A program made the position numbers and the translations under genes. Of a stretch of DNA of 64,000 nucleotides, positions 1 to 8,527 are shown piece after piece. Source of the DNA: UBA1672 sp050633645 (lineage in GTDB: Bacteria; Pseudomonadota; Alphaproteobacteria; Micavibrionales; Micavibrionaceae); assembly GCA_050633645.1 (NCBI GenBank), contig JBOEGX010000002.1:186001-250000 (forward strand). The letters are read 5' to 3'. The notes below the pieces were generated by a model that worked only from the letters and a program-made list of their open reading frames with translations, was not told the origin of the DNA and did no database searches. Within the stretch, counting starts at the first letter, position 1, and each line of letters opens with the position of its first letter.

Positions 1-32
1 TTAGATGGATGATGAAGATCAGCTTTATGCAT
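1..32 (-). CDS. 5' end of a gene downstream of accD (possibly folC), partial
   Basis: An ATG on the minus strand at 32-30 follows directly on the accD stop codon (35-33). The frame stays open to the window edge and reads MHKADLHHPS. In many alphaproteobacteria accD is followed by folC (folylpolyglutamate synthase), so folC is the best guess. Ten residues are too few to confirm it. If real, the gene is translationally coupled to accD. Confidence 0.35.
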   Translation of the reverse strand, partial: MHKADLHHPS

Positions 33-1088
33 TTAAGCAGAGGCGGCGGTTTTCGTTCCCGAAACTTCCTCTTCCCTAATCTCTTGAGGCTTTCCCATTC
101 CCAAAGCAGATTTCTGCGCGGCCTTAACTTGCTGCGTCGCCTTTGTCGCAGAACCCTTATTCGCACCGCCCTTCGCATCTTTTGGCAATAACTTATCCGC
201 AGAGCGAACCCTACCGCCTTGCGGATCACTCGGCGCATCTTGCTTGGTTAATATCGAAATAACATTCACCAATGTGTCTTTCATCTCATCACGCGGCACA
301 ACCATGTCAACCATACCATGCTCAAGCAAATATTCCGCCGTTTGGAAATCATCTGGCAAAACCTCACGTACAGTCTCCTCAATCACGCGGCGTCCCGCAA
401 AACCAATCATCGCGCCAGGCTCGGCAATATGAATATCGCCGACCATCGCAAATGATGCGCTCACTCCGCCTGTCGTTGGGTCAGTCAAAATAACAATATA
501 AGGTAATTTCGCATCCTTCACCATTTCAACAGCAATAATGCTGCGCGGCATTTGCATCAGAGAGATCATCCCCTCTTGCATACGCGCCCCGCCCGAAGCC
601 GGTATAGCAATAAACGCCGCCTTGTCCTTAACGGCGGTTTGCGCCGCCAAAACAATCGCCTCACCAACAACTGCGCTCATCGATCCGCCCATATAACGAA
701 AATTAAACGCCGCAACAACAATAGGCAATCCACCCATTTTACCACGTGCCACAGTAATCGCTTCTTTCAAACCAGTTTTGCTTTGCGCCTCTTTAATACG
801 ATCAGTATATTTCTTACGGTCTTTAAATTTCAAAGGATCCATCTCAACCTTTGGCAAATCAAGCGTTTCATACGCACCATCATCAAACATCATCGCAAGA
901 CGATCCTTCACTGATAAGCGCAAATGGTGCCCGCAATGATAACAAACATTATGGCTAGCCGTTAAATCACGGTGAAACAGCATCGCCTCGCATGATCCGC
1001 ATTTTTGCCAAAGATTATCCGGCACTTCCGTTTGCTCACTCACAAAAGAACGAATACGTGGGGGGATAAGATTGGATAGCCAATTCAT
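33..1088 (-). CDS. accD: Acetyl-CoA carboxylase carboxyltransferase subunit beta
   Basis: AccD is the beta subunit of the carboxyltransferase that moves the carboxyl group from biotin to acetyl-CoA, giving malonyl-CoA for fatty acid synthesis. It acts in the cytoplasm with AccA. The N-terminal zinc ribbon is visible as Cys30, Cys33, Cys49 and Cys52 (C-x2-C-x15-C-x2-C), followed by a crotonase-fold carboxyltransferase domain with the glycine-rich ASGGARMQEG and DPTTGGVSASFA motifs. At 351 residues it is longer than the usual 285-305. The extra residues form a Lys/Ala/Gly-rich, probably disordered tail from about residue 290. The gene is last in the collinear trp run, as in many alphaproteobacteria. 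Confidence 0.97.
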   Translation of the reverse strand: MNWLSNLIPPRIRSFVSEQTEVPDNLWQKCGSCEAMLFHRDLTASHNVCYHCGHHLRLSVKDRLAMMFDDGAYETLDLPKVEMDPLKFKDRKKYTDRIKEAQSKTGLKEAITVARGKMGGLPIVVAAFNFRYMGGSMSAVVGEAIVLAAQTAVKDKAAFIAIPASGGARMQEGMISLMQMPRSIIAVEMVKDAKLPYIVILTDPTTGGVSASFAMVGDIHIAEPGAMIGFAGRRVIEETVREVLPDDFQTAEYLLEHGMVDMVVPRDEMKDTLVNVISILTKQDAPSDPQGGRVRSADKLLPKDAKGGANKGSATKATQQVKAAQKSALGMGKPQEIREEEVSGTKTAASA

Positions 1089-1168
1089 TTTTTATTCCTG
1101 AAATATTTACACTAAGCCATAGAAAATGAAGAAAAAACCTCAAAAAGTCAAGGCGATTCGAACATGAT

Positions 1169-1951
1169 TTACTTCAATGCCGCAGATAAGCCAGACACAA
1201 AGTCATGCACCTGCGATGCATCACCGCTACGCACATCCTTAACCTTATCAACAATCGCCGATCCAACCACCACCGCGTCCGCCAATGCCGCCATAGATTT
1301 CACATCTTCGGGCGTTTTAATCCCAAAACCAATCGCAATCGGCAGATCAGTCTTCGTTTTAATCTCATCAATATGTGGCTTCAACGCGCCCATATCCGCC
1401 TTTGCCGTCCCTGTAACACCGGTAATAGAAACATAATAAAGGAAACCAATCGCCCCGCTTAAAACCGTATCCAAACGCGCACCAACCGTGGTCGGCGTAA
1501 TCAAGCGAATCATATCAATCCCCGTCGCATCGGCCAAACCGCGCAATTCACCGTCCTCTTCGGGCGGCAAGTCAACAATAATCAACCCATCCACACCCGC
1601 CGCACTCGCATCTTGCGCGAACTTTTCAAATCCATAAGAGAAAATGGGGTTCGCATAACCCATAAGAACAATCGGCGTAGCGTCATTATTTTCACGAAAA
1701 TCACGCACCATTGCCAAAGTACTCACCATCGTTGCACCCGCCGCCAAGGCGCGCTGCCCAGCATGTTGAATGGTAAGGCCATCGGCGGCCGGATCGGTAA
1801 AAGGCATGCCGATCTCTATAATATCCGCGCCCGCATCGGGAAGCCCCGCCAAAACCTTCGCGCTATTCTCTATCGACGGATCACCCGCCATGATAAACGT
1901 CACAAGCGCCGCGCGGTCTAAATTTTTAAATGTTGTTTCAATTCTGTTCAT
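1169..1951 (-). CDS. trpA: Tryptophan synthase alpha chain
   Basis: TrpA splits indole-3-glycerol phosphate into indole and glyceraldehyde 3-phosphate and passes indole through a tunnel to TrpB. The catalytic pair lies in the IEIGMPFTDPAADG segment as Glu46 and Asp57, matching Glu49 and Asp60 of the E. coli enzyme. The frame is open upstream to 2080, but I place the start at the ATG at 1951 (MNRIETTF): this gives 260 residues, the family length, and the 43 upstream codons run through a palindromic repeat (1994-2071). Separation from trpB by an unrelated gene and a repeat is unusual for this normally coupled pair. Confidence 0.95.
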   Translation of the reverse strand: MNRIETTFKNLDRAALVTFIMAGDPSIENSAKVLAGLPDAGADIIEIGMPFTDPAADGLTIQHAGQRALAAGATMVSTLAMVRDFRENNDATPIVLMGYANPIFSYGFEKFAQDASAAGVDGLIIVDLPPEEDGELRGLADATGIDMIRLITPTTVGARLDTVLSGAIGFLYYVSITGVTGTAKADMGALKPHIDEIKTKTDLPIAIGFGIKTPEDVKSMAALADAVVVGSAIVDKVKDVRSGDASQVHDFVSGLSAALK

Positions 1952-1993
1952 ACAAAAAATCCTTCTATTCAAAGCGAAAGAGAAATAAGACGA

Positions 1994-2071
1994 AAACAGT
2001 GTTTTTCGAGAACCGTAGCGCAGCGCACTTTTTGGTGCGTGAGCAACGGAAAGCGCAGAAAAGTGCTGTTT
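1994..2071. repeat. Palindromic repeat, copy E
   Basis: The outer arms 1994-2007 and 2058-2071 are near-complementary (AAACAGTGTTTTTC against GAAAAGTGCTGTTT). Inside is a second hairpin, GCGCAC 2023-2028 with GTGCGT 2035-2040, followed by GAGCAACGGAAAGCG. This is the architecture and right-hand motif of the copies near 17.9, 19.6 and 22.2 kb. It lies 24 bases past the stop of the gene at 2096-2572, so in mRNA it forms a 3' structure between that gene and trpA. Confidence 0.6.
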
Positions 2072-2095
2072 GCAGTCCATTTATCAAACGCGTAA

Positions 2096-2572
2096 TTAAA
2101 CGTTCACGCCTATCGCGACAAGCACCTCATGCACCCCATCTTCAAAGAAACGCTGCCCATATACCTCGAAATCCGTTTCAAATCGGCGATCAAGATCACT
2201 TTGCCAAATCGCCGTCCATGTTTCAATCAACGCTTTTGGTTGCTCTCCCGCTGCGCTCATAAGGGCGTACGGCGCGGCCTTAACCTTAACCTGATGCAAT
2301 GATGAACCGTTCAAATCCGTTTCATCCTTCACCTTATACCCAATCGTAAAACGATAAGGCTTCGTGTGATCACCCTCATAGTCCGAATATACTGTATAGA
2401 TTACATCATCAACACGGCTATCAATTTTCTGCCCCACGCTCTCCTTAAAAAACCGCTCCCACAGGGCGTTTATATCCTCACTCGCGGCTTCATTCCTCGT
2501 AATAATCGATATCCCAACCACTTCAAAGGCTTCAACATCCTGTAACCCCGCCTTTACTTCGTAACTTTTCAT
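2096..2572 (-). CDS. GyrI-like / AraC effector-binding domain protein
   Basis: About 158 residues forming one stand-alone domain that resembles the effector-binding (GyrI-like, Cass2-type) family: an N-terminal beta strand segment (EAFEVVGISIITRNE), an ALWERFF helix, the IYTVYSDYEGDHTKPY segment, and a C-terminal half ending DFEVYGQRF. Members bind small hydrophobic or cationic ligands, often fused to AraC/MerR regulators. No DNA-binding domain is present here, so it may be a ligand sink or co-regulator. I chose ATG 2572 (MKSYEV) because a GGATGG ribosome-binding site lies just upstream; the TTG at 2584 has none. Its place between trpB and trpA is unexpected. Function unknown. Confidence 0.7.
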   Translation of the reverse strand: MKSYEVKAGLQDVEAFEVVGISIITRNEAASEDINALWERFFKESVGQKIDSRVDDVIYTVYSDYEGDHTKPYRFTIGYKVKDETDLNGSSLHQVKVKAAPYALMSAAGEQPKALIETWTAIWQSDLDRRFETDFEVYGQRFFEDGVHEVLVAIGVNV

Positions 2573-2637
2573 CAATCCATCCAATATTCAATTTACATCC
2601 ACAAAACTCGCTAGCGTGTTAAGCCAAAATAGAGTTT

Positions 2638-3846
2638 TTAAATCTTATCTCCCAATTTATCGGCCACCGTATAAATATCCTTATCCCCGCGGCCCGATAA
2701 ATTCAAAACCATGATATGGTCGCTCGGCAAATCCCCCGCAATTTTCAAAATATGGGCATAAGCATGCGCGGATTCAAGAGCGGGAATAATCCCCTCCAAC
2801 TTGGCGCACATCTGGAACGCGTCCAAAGCCTCATCATCAGTAATACTCACATAATTCACACGCTTTTGATCGAACAACCACGCATGTTCAGGGCCGATAC
2901 CAGGGTAATCAAGCCCCGCAGAAATCGAATGCGCCTCTTGAATTTGACCATCACCGTCTTGCAAAAAATAAGTCTGCATTCCATGCAAAATCCCTGCGCG
3001 CCCACCGTTTAAACTACACGCATGTTTATCCGTATCAACGCCGTGCCCCGCCGCCTCCACGCCGATCAAATTAACATCCGCGTCATCTAAAAACGGATGG
3101 AAAATGCCAATCGCATTTGACCCGCCACCAATACAAGCCACGATAGAATCAGGCAACCGCCCTTCGCGCTCCATCATTTGGTCTTTGGTTTCACGCCCGA
3201 TAATGGATTGAAAATCACGCACCATCGCAGGGAATGGATGCGGCCCGCCGACTGTACCAATCAGATAATACGTGTCATGCACATTGCTCACCCAATCGCG
3301 CATCGCCTCATTCATCGCATCTTTTAAAGACTCGGATCCCACGGTAACTGGGCGCACCTCTGCCCCCAAAAGCTTCATACGAAACACATTCGGCGCTTGC
3401 CGCTCTACATCTTTCGCACCCATAAACACAGTACAGGGAAGATCAAACAACGCACAAACCGTCGCCGTCGCAACACCATGTTGCCCCGCGCCTGTCTCGG
3501 CAATAATGCGAGTCTTGCCCATACGTTTGGCAAGCAGCACCTGCCCGATACAATGGTTAATCTTATGTGCGCCCGTATGGTTCAGTTCCTCGCGTTTAAA
3601 ATACACTTTCGCGCCGCCAAGATGCTCCGTCGTTTTTTTCGCATAATAAAGCGGACTTGGGCGACCAATATAATTCTTCGCCAAATCATCAAATTCCGCC
3701 CAAAATTCGGGATCAACTTTGGCCTCATTCCATGCCTTTTCAACATCAAGAATAAGAGGAATCAAAGTTTCCGCAACATAGCGCCCGCCATATTGCCCGA
3801 AATGCCCGCGCTCGTCAGGCTGATTTTTATAAGAATTTGCTTTCAT
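2638..3846 (-). CDS. trpB: Tryptophan synthase beta chain
   Basis: TrpB is the PLP enzyme that condenses indole with L-serine to tryptophan, in an alpha2-beta2 complex with TrpA. The PLP lysine is Lys95 in HTGAHKINHC, the phosphate-binding loop is CIGGGSNAIG, and the ETGAGQHG segment carries the conserved substrate-site residues. Its 402 residues are normal for the TrpB1 type that works with TrpA. It lies 8 bases downstream of trpF, so the two are very likely co-transcribed. Confidence 0.98.
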   Translation of the reverse strand: MKANSYKNQPDERGHFGQYGGRYVAETLIPLILDVEKAWNEAKVDPEFWAEFDDLAKNYIGRPSPLYYAKKTTEHLGGAKVYFKREELNHTGAHKINHCIGQVLLAKRMGKTRIIAETGAGQHGVATATVCALFDLPCTVFMGAKDVERQAPNVFRMKLLGAEVRPVTVGSESLKDAMNEAMRDWVSNVHDTYYLIGTVGGPHPFPAMVRDFQSIIGRETKDQMMEREGRLPDSIVACIGGGSNAIGIFHPFLDDADVNLIGVEAAGHGVDTDKHACSLNGGRAGILHGMQTYFLQDGDGQIQEAHSISAGLDYPGIGPEHAWLFDQKRVNYVSITDDEALDAFQMCAKLEGIIPALESAHAYAHILKIAGDLPSDHIMVLNLSGRGDKDIYTVADKLGDKI

Positions 3847-3854
3847 AAGGGGAG

Positions 3855-4490
3855 TTATAGCGCGTTCACAGCCCCAAGAAAAGCCCTGATTTTACCCTCA
3901 TCCTTCACGCCCTTGGACGACTCAACCCCCGATGACACATCCACCGCATTTGGTTTTAAGACGAATAATGCTTCACCAACATTCTCTGGGGTCAGTCCAC
4001 CAGATAACATCCAAGGTTTATCAAAACTCTTCCCCTCTAACAAGCTCCAATCAAAGCTTTGACCCGTTCCACCATGCTGACTTGGGTCACTTGATTTCGC
4101 ATCAAATAATAACCAATCCGCATCCGTATAATCCGCCGCCACGTCAATATCGCCTGCCTCACGAACAGGAAATGCCTTGATAATCGGCATCGCATAGCGC
4201 GCCTTAATCTCGGAAACACGGCTTGGGCTTTCATTCCCGTGTAACTGAATCATATCAATCTGCACCTTACCAAGCACCGCATCCAACTGCTCATCCGTGG
4301 GGTCAACAAACAACGCCACACTTCGCACGCCTGTGGGCAGCATAAGCGCAAGCTCCTTCGCCGTATCAATCGGCACATGACGCGGGGATGGCGGATAAAA
4401 CACAAACCCAATAAACCGCGCACTGCCCTCAACCGCCGCGCGCAACGCCTCTGGCGTTTTGATCCCACATATTTTAGTTTGGGTTTTCAT
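3855..4490 (-). CDS. trpF: Phosphoribosylanthranilate isomerase
   Basis: TrpF catalyses the Amadori rearrangement of N-(5'-phosphoribosyl)anthranilate in tryptophan synthesis. It is a single (beta/alpha)8 barrel of 211 residues. The catalytic cysteine is in KICGIKTPEA near the N-terminus and the general-acid Asp is in the LLFDAK strand. The SGGLTPENV and SSGVE segments form the phosphate-binding loops. It overlaps the pyrF stop by 4 bases, which implies translational coupling. As in many alphaproteobacteria it is not fused to trpC. Confidence 0.97.
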   Translation of the reverse strand: MKTQTKICGIKTPEALRAAVEGSARFIGFVFYPPSPRHVPIDTAKELALMLPTGVRSVALFVDPTDEQLDAVLGKVQIDMIQLHGNESPSRVSEIKARYAMPIIKAFPVREAGDIDVAADYTDADWLLFDAKSSDPSQHGGTGQSFDWSLLEGKSFDKPWMLSGGLTPENVGEALFVLKPNAVDVSSGVESSKGVKDEGKIRAFLGAVNAL

Positions 4491-5179
4491 ATACTAGCCA
4501 ATATCTCTGCCGCTGCTGCTGCGGGGTCATCCGCGCCTGTAATCGGGCGACCAATAACCAAATGCGTTGCGCCTGCGTCTAAGGCCTGCTTCGGAGTCAT
4601 AACCCGCTTTTGATCCCCCGCATCAGAACCAATAGGGCGGATCCCGGGCACCATCAACGCAAAATCATCACCGCATACGGCGCGTAGAACCGAAATTTCA
4701 TGCGCTGAACATACAACACCATCAAGCCCCGCATCCTTGGTCAAACGCGCCATGCGCTCTACCTGCTGCGCTACATTTGTGCCATACCCAACCGCCGCAA
4801 TGGCATCCGCATCCAAAGACGTTAAAATCGTCACCGCCAATAATTTAGTATCACTCCCACACGCATCCTTCGCCGCCGCCATCATCGCGCGACCACCCGC
4901 CGAATGCACATTCAAATAAGCCGGCGCAAAATTGCTGCAAATACCGCGCACCGCCCCTGCAACCGTATTCGGAATATCATGGAATTTCAAATCAATGAAC
5001 AATTGCGCGTCGGGCGCAGCCTTCAAAACGCGCTCAATCCCTTGCGGGCCGAAATTATTAAAGAACTCCAGCCCAAGCTTGATCCCACCCGTCACAGGCG
5101 CGATTTGCGCCGATAACGCACATGCATGATCAAGATCAGCCGTATCAATGGCACAAAATATTTTAGTCTGGTCAGTCAT
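4487..5179 (-). CDS. pyrF: Orotidine 5'-phosphate decarboxylase
   Basis: PyrF converts OMP to UMP, the last step of de novo pyrimidine synthesis. The catalytic Asp-Lys-Asp array is visible in LFIDLKFHDIPNTV, and the C-terminal MVPGIRPIG and VIGRPITGADDP segments bind the substrate phosphate. The length, 230 residues, is typical. It sits 12 bases after the lapA stop and overlaps trpF, so pyrimidine and tryptophan genes share a transcript here. Confidence 0.97.
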   Translation of the reverse strand: MTDQTKIFCAIDTADLDHACALSAQIAPVTGGIKLGLEFFNNFGPQGIERVLKAAPDAQLFIDLKFHDIPNTVAGAVRGICSNFAPAYLNVHSAGGRAMMAAAKDACGSDTKLLAVTILTSLDADAIAAVGYGTNVAQQVERMARLTKDAGLDGVVCSAHEISVLRAVCGDDFALMVPGIRPIGSDAGDQKRVMTPKQALDAGATHLVIGRPITGADDPAAAAAEILASI

Positions 5180-5191
5180 TTGAAAATCTTC

Positions 5192-5524
5192 TTATTTTGC
5201 AGAAATAGCAGGAAACATGTCCGCCGCAGGCGGCTTTTGCGTAAATTTATCCTGTTTTAACCGCTCTACTTCTTTTTCTAAAATCTTTATTTCGCGCTTT
5301 TGCTTACGTTTTTCACGCCGCACAGAAGAGCCATTAAGCCACACAAGCCCCCCGCCAAATAAAAACCCAACAAGCAAAGAGCCAAGCAGAACCACATAAA
5401 AAGGAAGGATAACAGGGTCAGAAACAGGATTCCAAGAGATCGTAACGTCAAATCGGTTAATAACGGCAAATCCAGCAATCAATACCGTAAGAACAAGCCC
5501 AACCAAAAACCGAATAATCGCCAT
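5192..5524 (-). CDS. lapA: LapA-domain (DUF1049) inner membrane protein
   Basis: A small inner-membrane protein of 110 residues with the LapA/DUF1049 layout: two membrane helices (about 3-22 and 40-63) and then a basic, coiled-coil cytoplasmic tail (EIKILEKEVERLKQDK). In E. coli LapA works with LapB to tune LpxC breakdown and LPS amount; that role is inferred here from the family only. Its position between ihfB and pyrF is common in alphaproteobacteria. No LapB is encoded nearby. Confidence 0.8.
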   Translation of the reverse strand: MAIIRFLVGLVLTVLIAGFAVINRFDVTISWNPVSDPVILPFYVVLLGSLLVGFLFGGGLVWLNGSSVRREKRKQKREIKILEKEVERLKQDKFTQKPPAADMFPAISAK

Positions 5525-5537
5525 AACCCACTAATTC

Positions 5538-5816
5538 TTAATCGTTAAGTTTTTCACGAAGCGCCTTACCCGTCTTAAAGAACGGCAACCGTTTCTCTTC
5601 AACTTGAACGGTTTCACCAGTGCGCGGATTACGGCCAGTGCGCGCATCACGATGCTTCACAGAAAACGCGCCAAAGCCACGCAATTCAACACGGTCACCA
5701 TTCGCAAGCGCATCCGAAATAGAACCAAAAATAGTATCAACAATTTTCTCAACATCAACAATACGCAAATGCGGATTAATGTCTGCGATACGTTGTATCA
5801 GTTCGGATTTAGTCAT
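5538..5816 (-). CDS. ihfB: Integration host factor subunit beta
   Basis: A DNA-bending protein of the HU/IHF family, which pairs with IhfA and shapes promoters (including sigma-54 promoters), replication origins and recombination sites. The signature GFGAFSVKHRDARTGRNP with the intercalating Pro of the beta arm (RTGRNPRTGE) is present. The 92 residues match IhfB, and its location directly after rpsA supports beta rather than alpha or HU. The rpoN gene about 15 kb away fits a use for IHF. Confidence 0.95.
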   Translation of the reverse strand: MTKSELIQRIADINPHLRIVDVEKIVDTIFGSISDALANGDRVELRGFGAFSVKHRDARTGRNPRTGETVQVEEKRLPFFKTGKALREKLND

Positions 5817-5957
5817 ATCAAAACGTCCTTTTAAACATCCAGTCAGATATAATTATTTATAAGTATGTATTTAGATTGCCCGATAAAATATCATGCGTCA
5901 AGCAAAACCCCTTGATTGAAAACAATTTTTTAATGTCATAACACAAAAAACAGCCAA

Positions 5958-5990
5958 TAAAAAAGCCGACATTTTTGCCGGCTTTTTAAA
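5958..5990 (-). terminator. Rho-independent terminator of rpsA
   Basis: AAAAAGCCGAC-ATTTTT-GCCGGCTTTTT forms a strong stem (AAAAAGCCG with CGGCTTTTT) flanked by A and T runs on both sides. It lies just past the rpsA stop codon (6013) and could act in either direction. It would separate rpsA from ihfB unless read through. Confidence 0.85.
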
Positions 5991-6012
5991 ATTCCTACAA
6001 AATGATAAGAGG

Positions 6013-7725
6013 CTAACCCTTCTTATCACTCTCCTTCAAAGCTGCACCAAGAATATCTCCAAGTGATGCACCGCTCTCAGTAGAACCGAAATCTTTCATC
6101 GCTTGTTTATCTTCATCAACTTCACGCGCTTTAATAGATAGAGACACTTTACGTGTTTTCTTGTCTACAGATAGAACCTTCGCATCAACCTTTTCGCCAA
6201 CGGCAAAACGGTCAGTACGTTGCTCTGAACGCTCACGAGAAAGATCAGCTTTCTTGATTGTACCTGATACATTTTCATTGATACTCACCACGACATCCAT
6301 CGAGTTGATTTCAGTAATTGTACACGTAACAATCGCGCCCTTCGCAAGGCCACTCATCTTACCTTCATATGGATCTTTCGTAAGCTGCTTGATACCAAGA
6401 GCAATACGCTCACGATCTGCATCAACTTCCAAAATCTTCGCTTTCACGACATCGCCTTTAGAGAATGCTTTCAAAACATCTTCTGTCTGGTCTTCCCATG
6501 AAATGTCAGAAAGGTGAACCATACCGTCGATTTCTTCGGTAAGTGCAACAAACAAACCAAATTCGGTAATGTTGCGGATTTCTCCTTCGATTTCCTCATC
6601 AACTTTATGCGCACCCGCATATTGCGTCCAAGGGTTTTCCTGACACTGCTTCAAGCCAAGTGAAATACGACGTTTTTCAAGATCAACCTCAAGAACCTCA
6701 ACTTCAACTTCCTGAGAAGTAGAAACGATTTTCCCTGGGTGTACGTTTTTCTTTGTCCAAGACATTTCAGAAACATGCACAAGACCTTCAATACCGTCTT
6801 CAAGCTCAACAAATGCACCATAATCAGTGATATTGCTGATACGACCTTTGAAACGTTGACCAACGGCAAACTTGCCTGCAACATCTTCCCAAGGATCGCT
6901 CTCAAGCTGTTTCATACCCAATGAGATTCTTTGTGATTCTTCATTGAAACGAATAACTTGAACATTAACAGTTTGACCAATTTGAAGAACTTCAGTTGGA
7001 TGGTTAACACGTTTCCAAGAAATATCAGTAACGTGTAGAAGACCATCAACACCGCCAAGATCAACGAACGCACCATAATCGGTGATGTTCTTAACGATAC
7101 CTTCAAGAACCTGACCTTCAGCCAAATTCTCCATAAGATCGCTACGCGCTTCTTGACGAGATTCTTCCAAAATCGAACGACGTGAAACAACAATGTTTCC
7201 ACGGCTACGGTCCATTTTCAAAACATGAAACGGCTGTGGTTGGTTCATCAATGGTTCAATGTCACGAACTGGGCGGATATCAACCTGTGAACCTGGCAAG
7301 AACGCAACCGCGCCCCCAAGATCAACTGTAAATCCACCTTTCACACGACCAAAGATCACGCCAGTGACGCGTTCCTCAGCCTCATGAGATTTCTCAAGCT
7401 CGATCCATACTTCTTCTCTACGTGCTTTTTCACGCGAAAGAACAGATTCACCATTTCTGTTTTCCATGCGTTCAACATAGACTTCAACAGTGTCTCCTAC
7501 TTTAATTTCTGGATCTTCTCCTGGTTTGGAAAATTCCTGAAGAGGGATACGTCCCTCCGATTTAAGACCAACGTCCACGATTACGTGATCGTCAGCAAGT
7601 CCGATGACAACGCCTTTAACAACGGTCCCCTCGAATGATTGGCTTTCACCAAGTGACTCTCCTAATAGAGCTGCAAACTCCTTTGAGTCGATTTTATCTT
7701 TTAGATTTGCGGCAACATGCGCCAT
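6013..7725 (-). CDS. rpsA: 30S ribosomal protein S1
   Basis: S1 binds mRNA leaders and recruits them to the 30S subunit. Six S1/OB-fold repeats can be followed through the 570 residues (starting near 34, 118, 205, 290, 375 and 463); repeats 3 and 4 are most alike (ITDYGAFVDLGGVDGLLHV and ITDYGAFVELEDGIEGLVHV). The length is typical of alphaproteobacterial S1. Standard order is cmk upstream and ihfB downstream. A strong hairpin terminator at 5958-5990 follows. Confidence 0.98.
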   Translation of the reverse strand: MAHVAANLKDKIDSKEFAALLGESLGESQSFEGTVVKGVVIGLADDHVIVDVGLKSEGRIPLQEFSKPGEDPEIKVGDTVEVYVERMENRNGESVLSREKARREEVWIELEKSHEAEERVTGVIFGRVKGGFTVDLGGAVAFLPGSQVDIRPVRDIEPLMNQPQPFHVLKMDRSRGNIVVSRRSILEESRQEARSDLMENLAEGQVLEGIVKNITDYGAFVDLGGVDGLLHVTDISWKRVNHPTEVLQIGQTVNVQVIRFNEESQRISLGMKQLESDPWEDVAGKFAVGQRFKGRISNITDYGAFVELEDGIEGLVHVSEMSWTKKNVHPGKIVSTSQEVEVEVLEVDLEKRRISLGLKQCQENPWTQYAGAHKVDEEIEGEIRNITEFGLFVALTEEIDGMVHLSDISWEDQTEDVLKAFSKGDVVKAKILEVDADRERIALGIKQLTKDPYEGKMSGLAKGAIVTCTITEINSMDVVVSINENVSGTIKKADLSRERSEQRTDRFAVGEKVDAKVLSVDKKTRKVSLSIKAREVDEDKQAMKDFGSTESGASLGDILGAALKESDKKG

Positions 7726-7864
7726 AATAATAGTCCTTTCAAATTTTTAATCGTTACTAAATTGAAAGTGTTTCTCCACGCATCGCCTTTGCATATATGA
7801 CGAGCACGGCACACAATTTAACAACGTTATTTTGGAAAACATTGATCGCTAATGCGCACTTACC

Positions 7865-8527
7865 TTAATATTCCGCCAAATGCCTTTGCGCATATTCAAG
7901 TGCCAATTCCAACATTTCATCTGCATTTAAATCACTGCTATCTATTGTAACAGCATCCTCTGCAGCCTTCATCGGAGCGGCCTCTCGGGCAGAATCACGG
8001 GCATCACGCGCACGCATATCTTCCAAAACGGCTCTATATGTAACGACTAATCCCTTAGATTGCAACTCTTTCATGCGTCTTTTTGCTCTGATATCCGCCG
8101 AAGCAGTAATATAGAGCTTTAACGGCGCATCAGGGCAGATAACCGTGCCAATATCTCGCCCATCCAAAACCGCGCCCACAAAGCCTTCACCAGGGCTTTC
8201 CGCAAATTCACGTTGCAAGTTTAACAAGAAATCCCGTACGCTTTGCACCGCCGCAACTTTTGATGCCGCCGCGCCCGTTTGCTCATTCCGTAAATCGGGA
8301 TTATTCAATGTCGATGGATCAGATATTTTCGCCTTAAGCGCCGCACACGCCGCCAGAGCATCCCCCTCATCCTCAGGATTACCGCCGCTTTGCAAAACCT
8401 CATACCCCACGGCGCGATAGAGCGCCCCCGTATCCATATGTGCAAAATTCAACGCCTCCGCCAATCCACGCGACAAAGTCCCCTTCCCACTCGCCGACGG
8501 CCCATCAATTGCTATAATTTTATGCAT
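7865..8527 (-). CDS. cmk: Cytidylate kinase
   Basis: Cmk phosphorylates CMP and dCMP with ATP. The P-loop GPSASGKGT starts at about residue 7; the DGRDIGT motif and the SADIRAKRR LID region follow. I chose the ATG at 8527 (MHKIIAIDG): the frame is open to 8536, but the extra three residues are not conserved in the family. The start overlaps the aroA stop by a few bases (ATGCATAA), so the two genes are coupled. About 220 residues, as expected. Confidence 0.95.
   Translation of the reverse strand: MHKIIAIDGPSASGKGTLSRGLAEALNFAHMDTGALYRAVGYEVLQSGGNPEDEGDALAACAALKAKISDPSTLNNPDLRNEQTGAAASKVAAVQSVRDFLLNLQREFAESPGEGFVGAVLDGRDIGTVICPDAPLKLYITASADIRAKRRMKELQSKGLVVTYRAVLEDMRARDARDSAREAAPMKAAEDAVTIDSSDLNADEMLELALEYAQRHLAEY

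Noticed and set aside
552..914. 120-codon plus-strand frame inside accD
   Set aside because: It is antisense to a clear gene with conserved zinc and catalytic motifs and encodes a His/Arg/Asn-rich sequence typical of shadow frames.
1952..2080. N-terminal extension of 43 residues on trpA
   Set aside because: It runs through a palindromic repeat and is not part of the TrpA family; ATG 1951 gives the normal length.
3397..4062. 221-codon frame antisense to trpB and trpF
   Set aside because: Crosses two real genes on the other strand and shows no domain.
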